From: Cantharellus purpuraceus
Lineage: Eukaryota > Basidiomycota > Agaricomycetes > Cantharellales > Hydnaceae
Assembly (NCBI GenBank): GCA_025174535.1
Contig: JALBUN010000010.1
Span: forward strand, 1,550,001-1,614,000
Reading direction: 5' to 3'
DNA length: 64,000 nt
Positions 45,953 through 58,184 of this stretch are shown in pieces (within the stretch, counting starts at the first letter, position 1; every line of letters begins with the position of its first letter). Under the pieces are notes generated by a model, which searched no databases, was not told where the DNA came from, and saw only the letters and a list, made by a program, of their open reading frames with translations. Position numbers and translations under genes: made by a program.

Positions 45953-47564
45953 ATGGTTCTGATGAACGGCATTCGCCACGCAGACGTGGGTGCTGACCCA
46001 GTACAGATGCTACAGACACTCGATAGCGATGTCAAAGACCTCTTTCTGATCCGCTATTCAGCAGGTGAGCCACTTTCATAACCACGCTGTATACTCAACA
46101 TCTCACTGTCCACCGTTCTGAATTATAAGCGGCAGCATGTACTTGGAGCTTCTTCGACCACTTCTTAACTATCCAAGATGAGGTCGGGCTCATATGGAGG
46201 GCATCCAGCAGTGTCGCCAAGTTCGGGTTCCTAATATATCGCTATGCTGCACTTATTTGTGTTACTCTTTTTGCTTATTGTGGGTCTCCGCCTCCAAGGT
46301 TTAGCTGTGTCAATTCACTGCGTACTTTAATCTTCCTTGCAGCTACCACCGGAAACCAGGCCAAACTTTCTGATAAAGCAAGTCCTGTTTCATCTTTGTC
46401 CTCCAAATCCACGCTGCTTACGATGGCCTTTGTGTCGCAGTTGTGAGCGCCTCAGAGAGATGCCACCTTTGCTTATTGACACGACACGAAGTTGTCGTAA
46501 CCTCATCCCCACGCTCGCCGTTCTCCTCATTCTATTTGGAGCTGTCGCTGATGGTACACCATAACCACCCCGTCTAACATCACTGGATTCTGCTCACTCG
46601 TGTTCAGCTCTTGCTATCCTCCACGTGTGCACCATTTGGAAACGAAACGCAAGAATATTTCTCGCCCTGACGTTCGCTTTCCTTATATCCACCGGCATTG
46701 CCGTTGGTAGTAGAGTCATTGCACTGTCCCACATAACCAGCGAGTTGTCCTTCAGAGATTCATTTCTCCATTGATCAACCCCCCCGTCGACAGTCGTCCG
46801 TGATCCTGAACTCAACGTATGCCGGCTCACGAACACGCCCTCAATTCTGGCGGTGCCGTGGGCTGCATGTGTACGTACATATTCACACATTTGACATCTG
46901 TATTTTGACTATCGATAGTTGTTCTTCGACGTCGTGGTAATGGGGTTCATTTGTTGCAATGCTGTCACCCGAGCTGAAGAGGAACGCTCCCCGTTTATTT
47001 GTCAACTCTATAAGGGCGGGATAGGATACTTTATGGCAAGTCGTCATCGTCCTCACTTGCAGCTCACGCAATAGCTTGACCATGCTTTTACATAGATTGT
47101 AATCGGTATTTGTTTTGGCTTCGTATTTTGCTTCAATTGACTGAAACTACACGAAGCAATCCATGTAATCAATCTGATATCGTCCGTTTCCCTCCCTGTA
47201 TGTCTCACTCGCGCCTCCCCCTTCTGTTCTGACATCAGATTACAGGTGTGGGCGGTATCATTAATCACGGGGTATGGACAGTTCCTCTTTCGTTCGTGCC
47301 CGAAATGATGCCAACATCCTGTCTTTGCACAGGATGACCTGGCCCTCTCTCACAATCAACCTGTCTCGCTTCATATTTCGACTGCGGGGCCGCCAGCATC
47401 GGGAGCAGGAACAAGAGCAAGAACGGACAAGTCTGACATCTATTTCGGAGACCCGGCCGGCCGACCAACCACATCTAGACGGTTTTGACCATGCTAATGA
47501 CGGCGCCCGGGATATTGAGCTGCGAGATTATCGTACACAATTTGCTGGCTATAGTAATCTCTAA
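45953..47564 (+). CDS. DUF6533 multi-pass membrane protein, copy 3
   Basis: Diverged third member of the DUF6533 family. The ATG at 45953 opens MVLMNGIRHADVGADPV. After an intron, CTWSFFDHFLTIQDEVGLIW followed by a KFGFLIYRYAALICVTLF stretch corresponds to the family core (D-x2-L-T-L-x2-E-V-x2-I-W). Hydrophobic spans follow, such as IFLALTFAFLISTGIAVG near 46655 and FFDVVVMGFICCNAVTRA near 46920. The last exon is Glu/Gln/Arg-rich (RGRQHREQEQEQERTS) and ends at TAA 47564. Similarity to copies 1 and 2 is in the pattern rather than residue by residue, so it is an older paralogue and not part of the recent duplication. The start could lie further upstream if a short exon was missed. Confidence 0.65.
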
Positions 47565-47837
47565 TGTTCATACACGTATCTTCATTGATCCATGTTGAAG
47601 CTGACTGGGTCAGTCATAGAGAGAGGGTTTGAGGTCCTGAATAGAGATTTAGAATCATTAAGCAAACAGTCTTGAGTAATGTTCTTGATGCGGTACGTAA
47701 AATCAGTTCTGCTATTATAATACAGCATATCAAGAAAGATCATAATCGCGTCATCTTTGAAGTGTTGGAATGACCATCCTTCATTTGCAATCTCCGGGTA
47801 TCGGCAACAGCGCTTGGTACCTGGCCGTTGTGTTCTC

Positions 47838-50294
47838 TTACATCGCAACGCCAATGCGCAGAATGTCTGGCGCAAAGGCATTAGGGTTCGAGAACTCCAC
47901 CGTATTCACGGCACCAGGCTGGAACCCAGCCAACTCAACCAGAAATCCTGAATATAAAATATTCCAATTCTGCAAGACGACACATTCTGATCAACCAGCC
48001 ATATAAAACAGTGCATAGAACGCCGTTCACCTGTCCAGAGAGCGGAAATTGTGCCTGCACAGGCGCGGCGCCATTGACACTCACAAATGCATTCCTGCAA
48101 TTCGAGCACGCCGTATTCGTGAAAGACACTTCGGCATTGATGTAATCCACCGATATGAGCTTGGACCCGCCCGTCGTTCCACCACTCACGTTGCGGAAGG
48201 TCAGGGTTCCGCCGTTACCGATGTTGCCAATGACCGTGACAGTGTTGTTGACGATGCGGGTGGCGGCGCCGCCAGCGAGCACCGAATCTGGAGACGAGGC
48301 AGGGTAGAATTTAAATGATGGCTGTGGAGCCGGGACACCGTTGGTGAGCTTCAGGACAAGCGAGCCATGTGCTGCGGTTGTTGTGGTATATCTCCATATT
48401 TCGATAAGACAGTGGTATCTCTGCGATAGGTAGAGACTTACGACGTCGTCAAGTTCCCTAGGGACTCATCAGTCCAGAGATCTGTAGCTATTGCAGACGT
48501 GAACCCCGCATCACCAAGATTGAAAGTGAGATTTCTTGCGCTAATTTGCATGTTGATCACGACTGCAAGTAGGCAGCTCATGCTCAACGTTTATTCCATT
48601 CAGGTTGAGAATATCAACGTACTGACAACTGTTGACCCATCTGAAAGAGGGCCAGCCCACACGTCGTGATCATTGGCATACCGACGCTTGAAACCTATGG
48701 ATTTTCCCAATGGGTCTTGCTATATGTATATTATCATCGCTGTCCTGAAAAAACATGTCAGAGATAAATGGACGCACGTTGACAGCCAAGAGATTCTTGT
48801 TCTTCAAAATATTAAGCGTGGTCTCTGAGGGATTCATCAAGTCAGTAGACACGAGCAAAGGGGACCTTGGTTGATAATATGGTGAGCACCATATGTTATA
48901 TACAGGCAGAGAGTCCACACACTTGGCCGCAGCCCAGAACGCGAAATGTGTTTTCTGTTCATCAACCGTCAGGCCAGAGTTTCCGACCTATTCACGGAAA
49001 ATTTAATAGAGCGAGTCAAAACGAAAGAGGAGAATGCCAACCTCCAAGAGGTCCAAGTCATTCCAAGTCCCAGGACCCGCAAACCCAGTGATGGGAACGA
49101 CCTGATTGATGATGCGGAACAGATTATCGAAGGAAGCGGGGGGTCCGATATCATTTCTATCAAAATACCCAAATAAATCAATTTTGAAGATGTCGTCGGA
49201 AACTCTTCCTACGCGATACGGTATGAATTTCCCACAGAGGGTGCCCAACGTGCGGGGTCCTGGTGACAGTGCGAGAGAGAAGGTAAGAGGCGTGAAAACA
49301 AAAAGTTGCTTTGCTTTCCTGTACACCCCATTCACATATTGAAAATACAATGGGGCGTCCAACTTGTGCCAGGGAATCACGCATAGCCGTATAATGCGGC
49401 TATGCATATGACATGACAAGTGAAACCGAGATGTACAAAGCATCATCAGTCACGCAAAATGACGTGATATTAGGCACTGACCTCAAGAGCGATCGGGGAG
49501 TCAGGATTCACAAACTCAGTGGGTGAGACCCTGTCAAAGCATCCCCTTCGACCATCACTTTGAAAATGTTTTGGGGTCACTCACGCATAACAGTTATCAT
49601 ATCTTGCCGCACCCATCAGACCTAATCACAGATACTACGAGAGAAGTGAAATTCTCTCAACTTGAGATAATCTGCACCCCACGACGCGAACGTCTTTGCA
49701 TCTGATTCTTCGAACCCCAGGCTTCCAATGAAGTGTGCCGTTCCGCCGACGTCGTCACATGCGAAGAATCCTCTGGCAATTGACATGTAATGAGCATGCA
49801 AAAATTGACTTGCATATGACATGGTCAACGAACGCATCACTGTACAGTCCAAACTCTAACCCCAAGCCATGGACAAAGGCCGCGAGCGCAGGAATGCCTG
49901 ATGGATAGCGTGTCGCATTCCATGCAAAGGTTCCATTGGGCATTCGTTTGATGGCTTGCCAACCGCAGTCTCTGGGAACGACTTTGGGTAAGCTCTGTTA
50001 CGAGTGATCAAAGCAAAGTACTGAACAGGTTGAGCCTATTGTACCCTAAGTCAAGGAGGCCAAGGGAGACAAGGCTTTGTGCAGCGGCCTTATTTGTCGC
50101 CTCGGTTCCCTCGCACCTTCGTAACATGAGCCAAGGCTTGGATAAATTTCAAATGGACTCACGAGAAAATATTGTATCCATTAAATCCTAATGGGGGTGT
50201 CCTCGCAAGTCCATTGTTCAATGCAGCAGAGCCTTGAAATCTGGAGAGTAGACACGCCGCTCCGGTGATCAATGCCAATGAAAATGAGAGCATT
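47838..50294 (-). CDS. Secreted GH27 alpha-galactosidase with C-terminal CBM35-like domain
   Basis: Secreted enzyme that removes alpha-1,6-galactose from galactomannans and raffinose-type sugars. The ATG at 50294 begins a signal peptide (MLSFSLALITGAACLLS), then LARTPPLGFNGYNIF, the GH27 opening. Next come DCGWQ near 49965, YPSGIPALAAFVHGLGLEFG near 49880, and DAKTFASWGADYLK near 49690. The nucleophile motif YDNCYA is restored only by splicing an intron from about 49670 to 49605. ICEWGVQ near 49335, VGRVSDDIF near 49210, AGPGTWNDLDLLEVG near 49070 and SPLLVSTDL near 48855 follow. The C-terminal part (about 48480-47838) has TACSNCRNAFVSVNG and VEFSNPNAFAPDILRIGVAM, as in fungal GH27-CBM35 proteins. 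The stop is TAA at 47838. About ten introns are present, and all key residues are readable. Confidence 0.88.
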
Positions 50295-50354
50295 CTCGGT
50301 GTTATGAAACAGAAGACTCAAGACGCCCCATGAACGATTATATGTCCAGTACCT

Positions 50355-50385
<31 letters not shown>

Positions 50386-50624
50386 CCTTCTGATCAGAGC
50401 GGTCCGCAAGACAGCCGGTCAGCGGCGGTCCGCAAGCAGGCATTCACGAGACGCGTCAAGTGGCAATCCTGTAGCCTTCTGGTGCATGCCTAATGCTCGT
50501 GCCGCTGGTCACGTGGCCCCACATGGCAAGATCAAGACGTGTGGCAAACCCCCGATGCTGAGCTCTCTCTAAATCTCACCCCTAAAAAGTCTACTGTGCT
50601 CCATATCAACTTCTTCATTCAGGT
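50295..50624. promoter_or_regulatory. Divergent promoter with a T30 tract
   Basis: These 330 bp separate the alpha-galactosidase and oxygenase start codons. An unbroken run of 30 T (50356-50385) lies 62 bp from the alpha-galactosidase ATG. Poly(dA:dT) tracts of this length exclude nucleosomes in fungi, so it may keep the shared promoter open. The rest is GC-rich with GCGGTCCGCAAG repeated near 50398 and 50424. Confidence 0.55.
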
Positions 50625-52081
50625 ATGTATAATGCAAAATTTACTCTCCCAATCATATCTATAGCGCCATATCTCTCGCCCGCCTCCGATGCTTCCTCCG
50701 TGAAACTCAGACAAGAGACATCTGCTGCTCTGCACAACGCGTGCATCAATTACGGATTTTTCTACTTGGATATATCTTCCTATGTAGATGCGAACGAGAC
50801 GAATGAGTTATCACGTCTCGCCCACGAATTCTTCGCTCTACCTCAAGCCGAGAAGGATACCTTATCGTTGAAGAACGAGGATCAAGCGCGAGGTGAATTT
50901 GTTTACCTTCTTCATCTGGGGGGTGAGGATGTTAATCCTGTCTGTGCATGAAGGGTACGCACGGCTGCATGAAAATGTCACAGCCGGCAAAGCAGATAAT
51001 CACGAGGGGCTGGATTTATATCGACCTGTTGAGAAGCCAGACAGGACAAAGCCGTTATGGGGAAGTAATCAATGGCCGTCTGTTATTGGTTTCAGGAACA
51101 AGTATGAACAATGGATCCAGAAGATGAAAGCTCTGGGGCTTATCGTCATGGAGGCGTACGTTCGTTTTATCCTGCAAGCAAAGCCTCTAATTGACCCCGC
51201 TGGGTTTTGGGAAATAGGATGAGTGTGGGGTTAGGAATGTCCACGACAGAGTGGCAAGACCTTCGCTCGAAAGTGGACGACAGCTTTTGGGGGATGCGCG
51301 TGATAGGTGCACCGTGCTACTCTGCGCAGACAACCTCGTTCTGAAACACATTAGGCTATCCACCACTCCCAGAAGATCACGACGGGATTTCATGCGGTGC
51401 ACATAAGTTGTTGCACACTTTATTTTACTGCCTCACATGCTCATGTGTTGCTGAGATACGCAGAGATTATGGCTGCCTGACGTGTGTATTCATGGCTTAT
51501 GCCTAGCAACATGAGCCTTCATTTGGCAACAGATTTTTGTACACCGATCCCATTCCCTCCGCACTACAGGTGTACTTGCACACCTCGCCTAGTGGTGGCA
51601 CATGGATCAACGCCGACCCTATTCCGGGTTGCGTCGTGTGCAACATTGGCGAAAGTGAGTTGCTGTTTACTAGTGCTAATAGCGTCGATTTATCCGCTCC
51701 TAGTGTGGGAGACTTGGACGAGTGGCCTGTATAAGAGCACGCTTCACAGAGTTGTCCATCGAGGGTCGAGTTACAGGTAAGTCTTATCTTTACAGCAGCA
51801 TATCGAATCTCATCTCAAACCCAGGGTTTCGTAAGTAGTCATGTCCTACCGGCGGCTTGGGTAATATTTAGGCACATTGCAGTGTTCCATTTTTCTTTGA
51901 GCCCAATTTTGATGCGGTAGTTGAACCCCTACCAGCCGCACTGCGATTGCGAGAAGACAAGAAGCGTGTAGAGACAGAAGGAACAGTGCCAGGAAAGCAG
52001 TACAAGCGCGTCATGTATGGTGACTTCTTGTGCGGAAAGGTTGGGAACAACTTTGCAGTTGGAAAGGGAAAGTATGCATAG
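50625..52081 (+). CDS. 2-oxoglutarate/Fe(II) oxygenase, isopenicillin-N-synthase-like
   Basis: Predicted soluble dioxygenase using 2-oxoglutarate, O2 and iron. The ATG at 50625 opens MYNAKFTLPIISIAPYL, the usual DIOX_N start. GFFYLDI near 50755 and FFALPQAEKD near 50830 are typical, as is LHENVTAGKADNHEGLDLYR near 50967. In the jelly-roll part the iron ligands are seen as His-x-Asp (GAHKD, split by an intron near 51403) and a distal His in KSTLHRVVHRG near 51740. The 2-oxoglutarate Arg-x-Ser follows as YRVSVPFFFEPN, again across an intron. The tail ends NFAVGKGKYA with TAG at 52081. About seven introns. These fungal proteins are often annotated as IPNS-like or flavonol-synthase-like, but the substrate is unknown. 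No secondary-metabolism core gene lies nearby. Confidence 0.88.
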
Positions 52082-52386
52082 CGATTTACTGTCACGGCTT
52101 CACAATAGACCGGTGTCCCGTGGCTCAGTGCTGCGCCTACGTGCCACCCGCAAATTGACACAGGCGGCAAGAGGGACCGGCAACGACAAACAAGCGTACA
52201 CAATTCTCCATCGCCTGTACCCTCATCCCTCCAGCCGAAATAATTCGTACGCACAGCACGAATCACTTCCACCTGCACACAGGTAGCCTGTAGTAGCACC
52301 TCTTAAGTTCTCTGTAAAGCATCCTTACCAACCTTCATAACTTCCTCGATATCGACATCTGTGCTACTCTTCCACTCCTCAAAGTC
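52082..52386. other. Spacer before PP2C gene
   Basis: About 305 bp between two genes on the same strand. It should hold the PP2C promoter and leader. No gene seen. Confidence 0.4.
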
Positions 52387-54606
52387 ATGGTGACCTCCTT
52401 TTTCTCGTTTCAGGGCTCCCGAGCGAGTTACTGATTCACTTTTGTTCTCAGGGTCAAACACTATCTAGTCCTGGTATAATTTAACGTCTCAGTCACTGTT
52501 GGGCTGTCCTGATACAATTTTCATAGTGACTCAGAAATACACAAACTCTGGTGAGGACGAGCAATATATCTATGGAGTTTCAGAGATGCAAGGATGGAGG
52601 ATATGTGAGTAGTTTACTCTTACGTCTCTCTATCCATTCGACGCAGGACTGCCTGGTCCTGGTATGCACCCATGATCAAACTCCCAGCGTCTTCAGAACA
52701 TGTATTCCCAAACTGATGCTGTTCTCATCATCTTCCTTATCTATCCAAGCCATCTTTCTGTCGCATACTGTCTCTCCTGTACTACCATCCTGACTTGTTT
52801 ATGTCCGCTTTGAAGCCATGGAGGACGCGCACACGACCATTCTTGATTTGGACGAGGATGGCGCATCGGAGAAAACAGCTTTTTTCGCAGTGTACGATGG
52901 CCATGGTGGTGTGTGTTCTTCGCTTCTTATGTGCCAATTGTTAAAAATTTGTGCAGGCGCGACGGTTGCCCGATTTGCTGGACGAAATGTGCACAAACGG
53001 CTCACAAGCGAGGAAACTTATCATGAGAAGATGTATGACGCGGCACTGAAGAAGGCCTTCTTAGGAACCGATGAGGATATTCGAGCTGGTATATATTTCC
53101 TCTCAACTAGTCTTGTGATCTGACCTAGGTTCGAATATGTCGTAATGTGCTACAGATCCGTCATTTTTTCGGGACCCCTCTGGATGCACTGCAGTAGCCG
53201 CACTGCTTACTTCTGATCGTAAATTATATGTGGTGTGTGCCTTAGTTTGCACCGCCTTTCATCGAAGTTGAGGGGGCGCCTAATTAGGCAAATGCTGGCG
53301 ATTCAAGGTCGATTATCAGCGTCAAAGGGGAAGCCAAACCCCTCAGTTATGACCATAAACCACAGAACGAAAGTGAGTTTGCATTGAGGGTCTGATAAAG
53401 ACTGGTAGTGACGGAGTACTACGTAGAGGAGACCTCCAGGATCACTGCAGCAGGTGGATACATAGAGTATGGTCGTGTTAATGGTGTGTTGTGTTGTTCT
53501 CTATTCTTGTCGTCGTTGCCAAATTTCCTAGGTAACTTGGCACTTTCGCGTGCGATCGGCGACTTCGAGTTTAAGAAGAATTATGCGTTGGCGCCTGAGC
53601 GGCAAATTATCACCGCAGACCCCGATATCATCATGCATGAACTGTCTAGTGAGGATGAATTTATCGTACTTGCTTGTGATGGTATATCTTTATCACTTCA
53701 TCCTATATCACCACTCAAGTTGTTCCTGGGATAGGCATTTGGGATTGTCTTTCATCCCAACAGGTCGTGGACACTGTCCGACGACTGGTCCATGACGGCA
53801 TGGAATTGACAGACATTTGCGAAAATCTGATGGAGATTTGTCTTGCCCCCCACTCCAGTGCTGTAATCGGATGTGATAACATGACGGTCATTATCATCGC
53901 GCTACTCAATGGACGAACCAAGGAGGAGTGGTATGCATGGATCAAGGATCGTGTCGCTCGGCAGTATGGGTATGATACTCCAGAACGACTCCCGCAGATC
54001 TTTCCTCCTTCAACTCCGCAGGCCGCCGGCCAGAACAACCTTGACGAACCTAATGGTACTGGCATACGAATTCCCGCTGGAGGCCTGGGCGGTCTCGCAC
54101 GCGCATTGGCTAATGGACCTATCTCGTTTCATCCTGGAGGAGACCACGAAGACGAGACGCTCGAATTCGACCGGTATGATAGCGATGAAGAGGACAGTGA
54201 CGAAGACAGGGGCGCATCGTCGTCTTTTTTGAACTCCTTAAGGAGATCAAAAGAAGATGTGACAAAGTTCCTTCTGGCCCGGCTTGAGGAGGAGATGGGG
54301 ATGGATCATGGAGATCAGGACAGGGAGAATGGCCCACATCACTTGGATCGTGATCGCGATATGGACCTCAGCGAACCTGAAGGAGACGGCCCAGCAGGGT
54401 CGAGTTCTGTGCCCCCAAACCTTGGTAGGCTGGAAAACAAGAATTTGCAGCAGGGTGAAGCTCCATTACCACCGCCTTTGGATGCAAGTCCGGGTGAGGA
54501 GCAATCTCAACTCATGCCGCAGCCGCCTTCAGGGGATGCGCCAAGCGGGGCAGTTAAGGTCGAGGGGCTGATGGACACCAGCGAAAGCCCGTTCAAAACG
54601 GATTGA
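52387..54606 (+). CDS. PP2C-type protein phosphatase (Ptc2/Ptc3-like)
   Basis: Metal-dependent Ser/Thr phosphatase, related to yeast Ptc2/Ptc3, which act on stress MAP kinases and DNA-damage signalling. The proposed first coding exon is the ATG at 52387-52389 alone. Introns then lead to exon 52452-52473 (GQTLSSP), exon 52527-52604 ([24 protein letters not shown]) and 52816 onward (SMEDAHTT), rebuilding the conserved MGQTLS start. Catalytic motifs: VYDGHGG near 52890, [10 protein letters not shown] near 53185, ANAGDSRS near 53290, [15 protein letters not shown] near 53530, ACD + GIWD near 53680-53740, and [12 protein letters not shown] near 53870. After the catalytic domain the tail is long, acidic ([13 protein letters not shown]) and Pro/Gly-rich. 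TGA at 54606. All metal-binding Asp residues are present. Confidence 0.9.
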
Positions 54607-54934
54607 ACCCTGTATTATATGTGTTTTTTTGCGCATGTTCTATGCCTATCTTGCCCACCGTCATTCTTCAAATTGTCGCCATTAGGGAGTTATTTGCGAT
54701 CTCATTCTTCGTTTGTATCCGGTCATCCGACTGTCGTCGTAGGATGGTGTTTCTATTGTTCGTATTTTCCCTCATAGTTCCGGTCATTAGGTTTCCTTTC
54801 TCTTCTTTCAGTGTTGGGGCTATAAAAGACGTCACAGCATCCTTACTGTACCTCCTACTCGCATACCTATATCTGCTAGTACAACGAAGACTTCTACTTA
54901 TACATGCCTGTGAGATCTCTCCCTCGTTTCGCTA
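54607..54934. other. Convergent gap, PP2C / NUDCD1-like
   Basis: These 328 bp, T-rich, lie between two stop codons. No gene is supported. Confidence 0.45.
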
Positions 54935-56850
54935 TTAGAACAAACCACAGCACACGGTCAACTCGCGCTCAGACAAGCAGAGCAGAACCAGTTGCCCTTG
55001 CTTTGACGTGACTGCACCGACACCTAGAAGAGCACCTGCATCCGTCTGCTGCTGAAAGACACCTTGTTTCGCGGATTTGTTGCCGGGCTCACACCCGCGG
55101 TAAATGTAAACGTTTCCGCCACCGTTATTGCGCGCGCCAGTCTCAAACGCAAGGACAGCATCGGACGAGACATGAAACGTGAACCGTGTGTCACGTTTGG
55201 ATGCAAGCACGAATCCCAACGCAGGGTATGTCGCCGTGTGCTTCCACTCCAAACCTGTCATATTGTCCAGAGTGAACATGGGGCCGTCAATGTCATGTTT
55301 CACAACGAGCGACAGTGGTGCTTCTTGTACAGCCCCAGGCATGGGCAGCGAAAGCACCACTGCCTGCGAGTCATCCGACGGCCCGCTTGCGCTGCCATCG
55401 CTTGCCACCCATGTGAGTAGCACTGCATGCCCCACGCTCGAGTCGACCTCGATATCTCGCTCGCCCTCTGCAAGACTCGGAACACCGTGCCCCAGCCCGT
55501 TCGAATTCTCCTGAAGTGCGGCTGTGTACTTGTCAAGGGTCTCGCGGATATTCGCAAGCTCCGAGGGGTCAAGCGTCTCTGCAACCTCGTGAGCCTCAAA
55601 GCCCTGTGCAAAGACATGACTCCACCGCGTTCCCGGGTGCGCCTTGTCAAAGTATAGGGTGAGCAGTCCTGCATTAGTCGTGGTGTTGCTACGCTCCCAG
55701 GTCCATAGGCTCGAGCTGGGTTGTATGGTGTCCCAGAGCGGTGCGCTGGTGTAAAAAGGCTGTGAGAGTGGCGGAGAACCGGCGCGGAGAGATAATGCAT
55801 TTCTCTCGAATTTGGCGTGGATGCTGATTTTGGGTGTGGTGCTTGGTAGAGCGAAGGCTGCTGTGACGGTGTCGTCAGTCTGGGTCCAGGAATATGGCGG
55901 AGGGGGTGTATGAGCTGTGTCCATATTTTCTCCAGCACGTGGGATAGGCATAAGCTCATCCGGTGCTGGATCATAGGGCTGTACAGGTTGCGAGGCAATG
56001 TCATGATACGAAGAGCCGCCAATGAGGAGAAATGCGTCCCGCACTGACACGTACTTCACGAAAAAGGGAATGTATGTACCTCGACGATGCCATGACACCT
56101 CGAAAGGAACGTGCGAGGAAGTTGAAGAGGGTAGCAGCGGGACACGGACAGCCCAAATGTCAAACATTGGCTGTTCTTTGGCTTTCGAGGAAGAAGGCTC
56201 AGCCGCAGATGGTGCGGCAGACGAGAGAACCGCAATGGCTAGATGAGGTGCCACGACTGCAGCGCTGTGTAGCTGGAACGGAGTTGCCACTGCAGCATTG
56301 TCTACGATAAGTTCCCATGAAGTCAGAACCTGTGCAGGCGATGTGTCGTCCGGTATGCGGATGAGACACGCCAACCCATGTCCATCGCTGACTAGCCACG
56401 TATCTTGAGATAGATACGCAGCCGCAGGATATTCTGCGTGCACACGCGTCCCAGAGCTGGTCGACACATAGTCCGGAAGCTGAAACACGACACGCTGAGA
56501 GACACCATCCTACTTGGTGCGGGCATCAGGCAGGGTGTCATAATGAAATGGGGCATGGGTTACTGGCGCACCTGTTCACCGCTCATATCTAGCTCCTCTC
56601 CATCCAGAGACACAAGGACGACACTTCCGTTCTCTGCGACATACATGGCCTTGTTCTCACCTACAGCCAAGTGGTTATGGCGGACTCGACTCGCCACCTC
56701 TTGAAAGCCCCGTGCATTGATCCCTGTGCGCGACTGCGTGGCTCGCTGAAGGAGAGGAATGTGTTGCAACCGTGGAGACGGTGAAAAACTGAGCTTGTAG
56801 CCCTGAAAGTGAGGATTGAGCAGTGTGCGGAGAGGCGTAAACGGAGGCAT
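54935..56850 (-). CDS. NudC domain-containing protein 1-like (CS domain)
   Basis: Homologue of NUDCD1/CML66, a NudC-related co-chaperone with a CS (p23-like) domain. Exon 1 is 56850-56572 (ATG 56850, MPPFTPLRTLLNPHFQGYKL). Exon 2 is 56479-54935 (from LPDYVSTSSGTRV). Both are multiples of three, so the join is in phase. The N-terminal and middle parts look like a beta-propeller (WLVSDGHGLACLIRIP). The CS domain near 55900-55610 reads SWTQTDDTVTAAFALP, ISIHAKFERNALSL and PLWDTIQPSSSLWTWERS. The C terminus has HTATYPALGFVLASKRDTRF and VYIYRGCEPG. About 608 residues, similar to human NUDCD1 (583). Its role in the fungus is unknown; NudC relatives act with Hsp90 and dynein. Confidence 0.85.
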
Positions 56851-57159
56851 GGATAGCGAAGTTGCAAAGAAACCGACAGAGAACCTAGCTTAAACTAGGG
56901 GTGCGCTTAATCATGTGATGGGATCACACGTCACGTCTCGTATTCCCGACTGCGCAGGGCCGTGTCCAACTCTCCTTCCCTCACACCATGTCCCCATTGT
57001 GTTTGAAGCCTCGCAAATATCTTGCCTTTCTTAATTGATGCATCCTTAAGGCTGACACAGTTGGGGCTCAACGGTCATACTATTATGATGTTCTTGTGGG
57101 TATGGGTAGGTTTCCTTTCAAATTATCGTTGTTGTCCCCAGTGCACCAAAACACTGACA

Positions 57160-58184
57160 ATATGCTCTCTGTCGAGTGAAGCTCTCGGTAAGGCAGTTGA
57201 TCTGGAAGTGATTAAGGAGCGATCGACCGTGCCTTCAGAAAGCACGCTCTCGCAACTATTTCCGCGACAACATAAGTGCTGTGTGTTCATAGGTGCTTCC
57301 GACAAAATCGGAAGTGGGATGCACATCATTCCCTATAGGAAGGGCTCTGAGGTAAGCTTGACAGTATTATTGCACTGGCGTAATGTCCAATCATCTACCC
57401 TTCTTTCGGCGGCCTCGGTGGTTTAGGCTCATCGTAGTGAAATTATAACGAGGAAGTAGGTCTGGCCGACATCAATGATGGTTCTGCAGTCAATATTGTA
57501 TATTGCGGTTCATCTCTTCGGTCCACATTCGACTTGTATCTTGCCACCACTGATATTCACCAATCTCACCGGCCCCTCGAGCTGCCTGCAGAGGTCACCT
57601 ATGCCTGCGACATGCATTATACTCTGCAGTGGCTGGAACAACCAGATCCGGTCGCACTTATTGTCGCCCTAAACAATGTTGACGCCACTTTCAAGAAACA
57701 CCCGAAAGCCAAAGTTGTCAGACTTACTACTGCACTGCAATTATGGTGCTGCTGCTGTTAAGTGGTGGGGACATGGCAAAGAAGTCCTTGAAGGTTGCCC
57801 CAACATTCCGCACCCGACCGTACCTTCTCAAGGCCCGATTGACCTACGAGGACAGTGCATGACAGGGTCACCGCAATCAAAAAATGTGATGCAGCGAAGC
57901 GTGCAAGGGAAGCTGATGCTGGGACTGTCATGGCCGGAGACCAGCCCGAGGATATCATGGGCTCTAAGGATGACAAGTCACAATGGGATGAGGATGATGC
58001 TATGCTCTTCTTCTGGGGAAACACGCCAGCAGCAGTAGAACGTCATCGCAAGAAAGAGCAGGAATGCACTGACTCTATGGAGCAGTGGAGATGGGAGTGG
58101 CTTCGACAACCGTTTGATTGTCCATGCAGTACTCATGGATTGAACACGCTGAAACGTCAAGATCAACGACAGCCTTATATCTAA
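57160..58184 (+). pseudogene. HNH-nuclease-like fungal gene, probably broken
   Basis: Fragments in different frames look like one fungal HNH-domain protein. Near 57240-57350, CVFIGASDKIGSGMHIIPYR + KGSE resembles the HNH core (C-x-x-x-G..-D-K...-H-I-I-P-..-G-S/D-E), but Gly-Met replaces the usual Cys-His or Ala-Cys-His. Near 57470-57720 there is INDGSAVNIVYCGSSL, LATTDIHQSHRPLELP and TLQWLEQPDP. Near 57700-57770 there is LSDLLLHCNYGAAAVKWWG, a typical C-terminal block. An acidic/basic end (WDEDDAMLFFWGNTPAAVER) stops at 58184. Frame changes at about 57700 and 57850 are not all explained by good introns, so I favour a relic. A many-exon functional gene is the alternative. It is annotated only as a family resemblance. 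Confidence 0.4.

Noticed and set aside
55300..56022. 240-codon minus-strand frame
   Set aside because: It is a different-frame shadow inside the NUDCD1-like exon 2.
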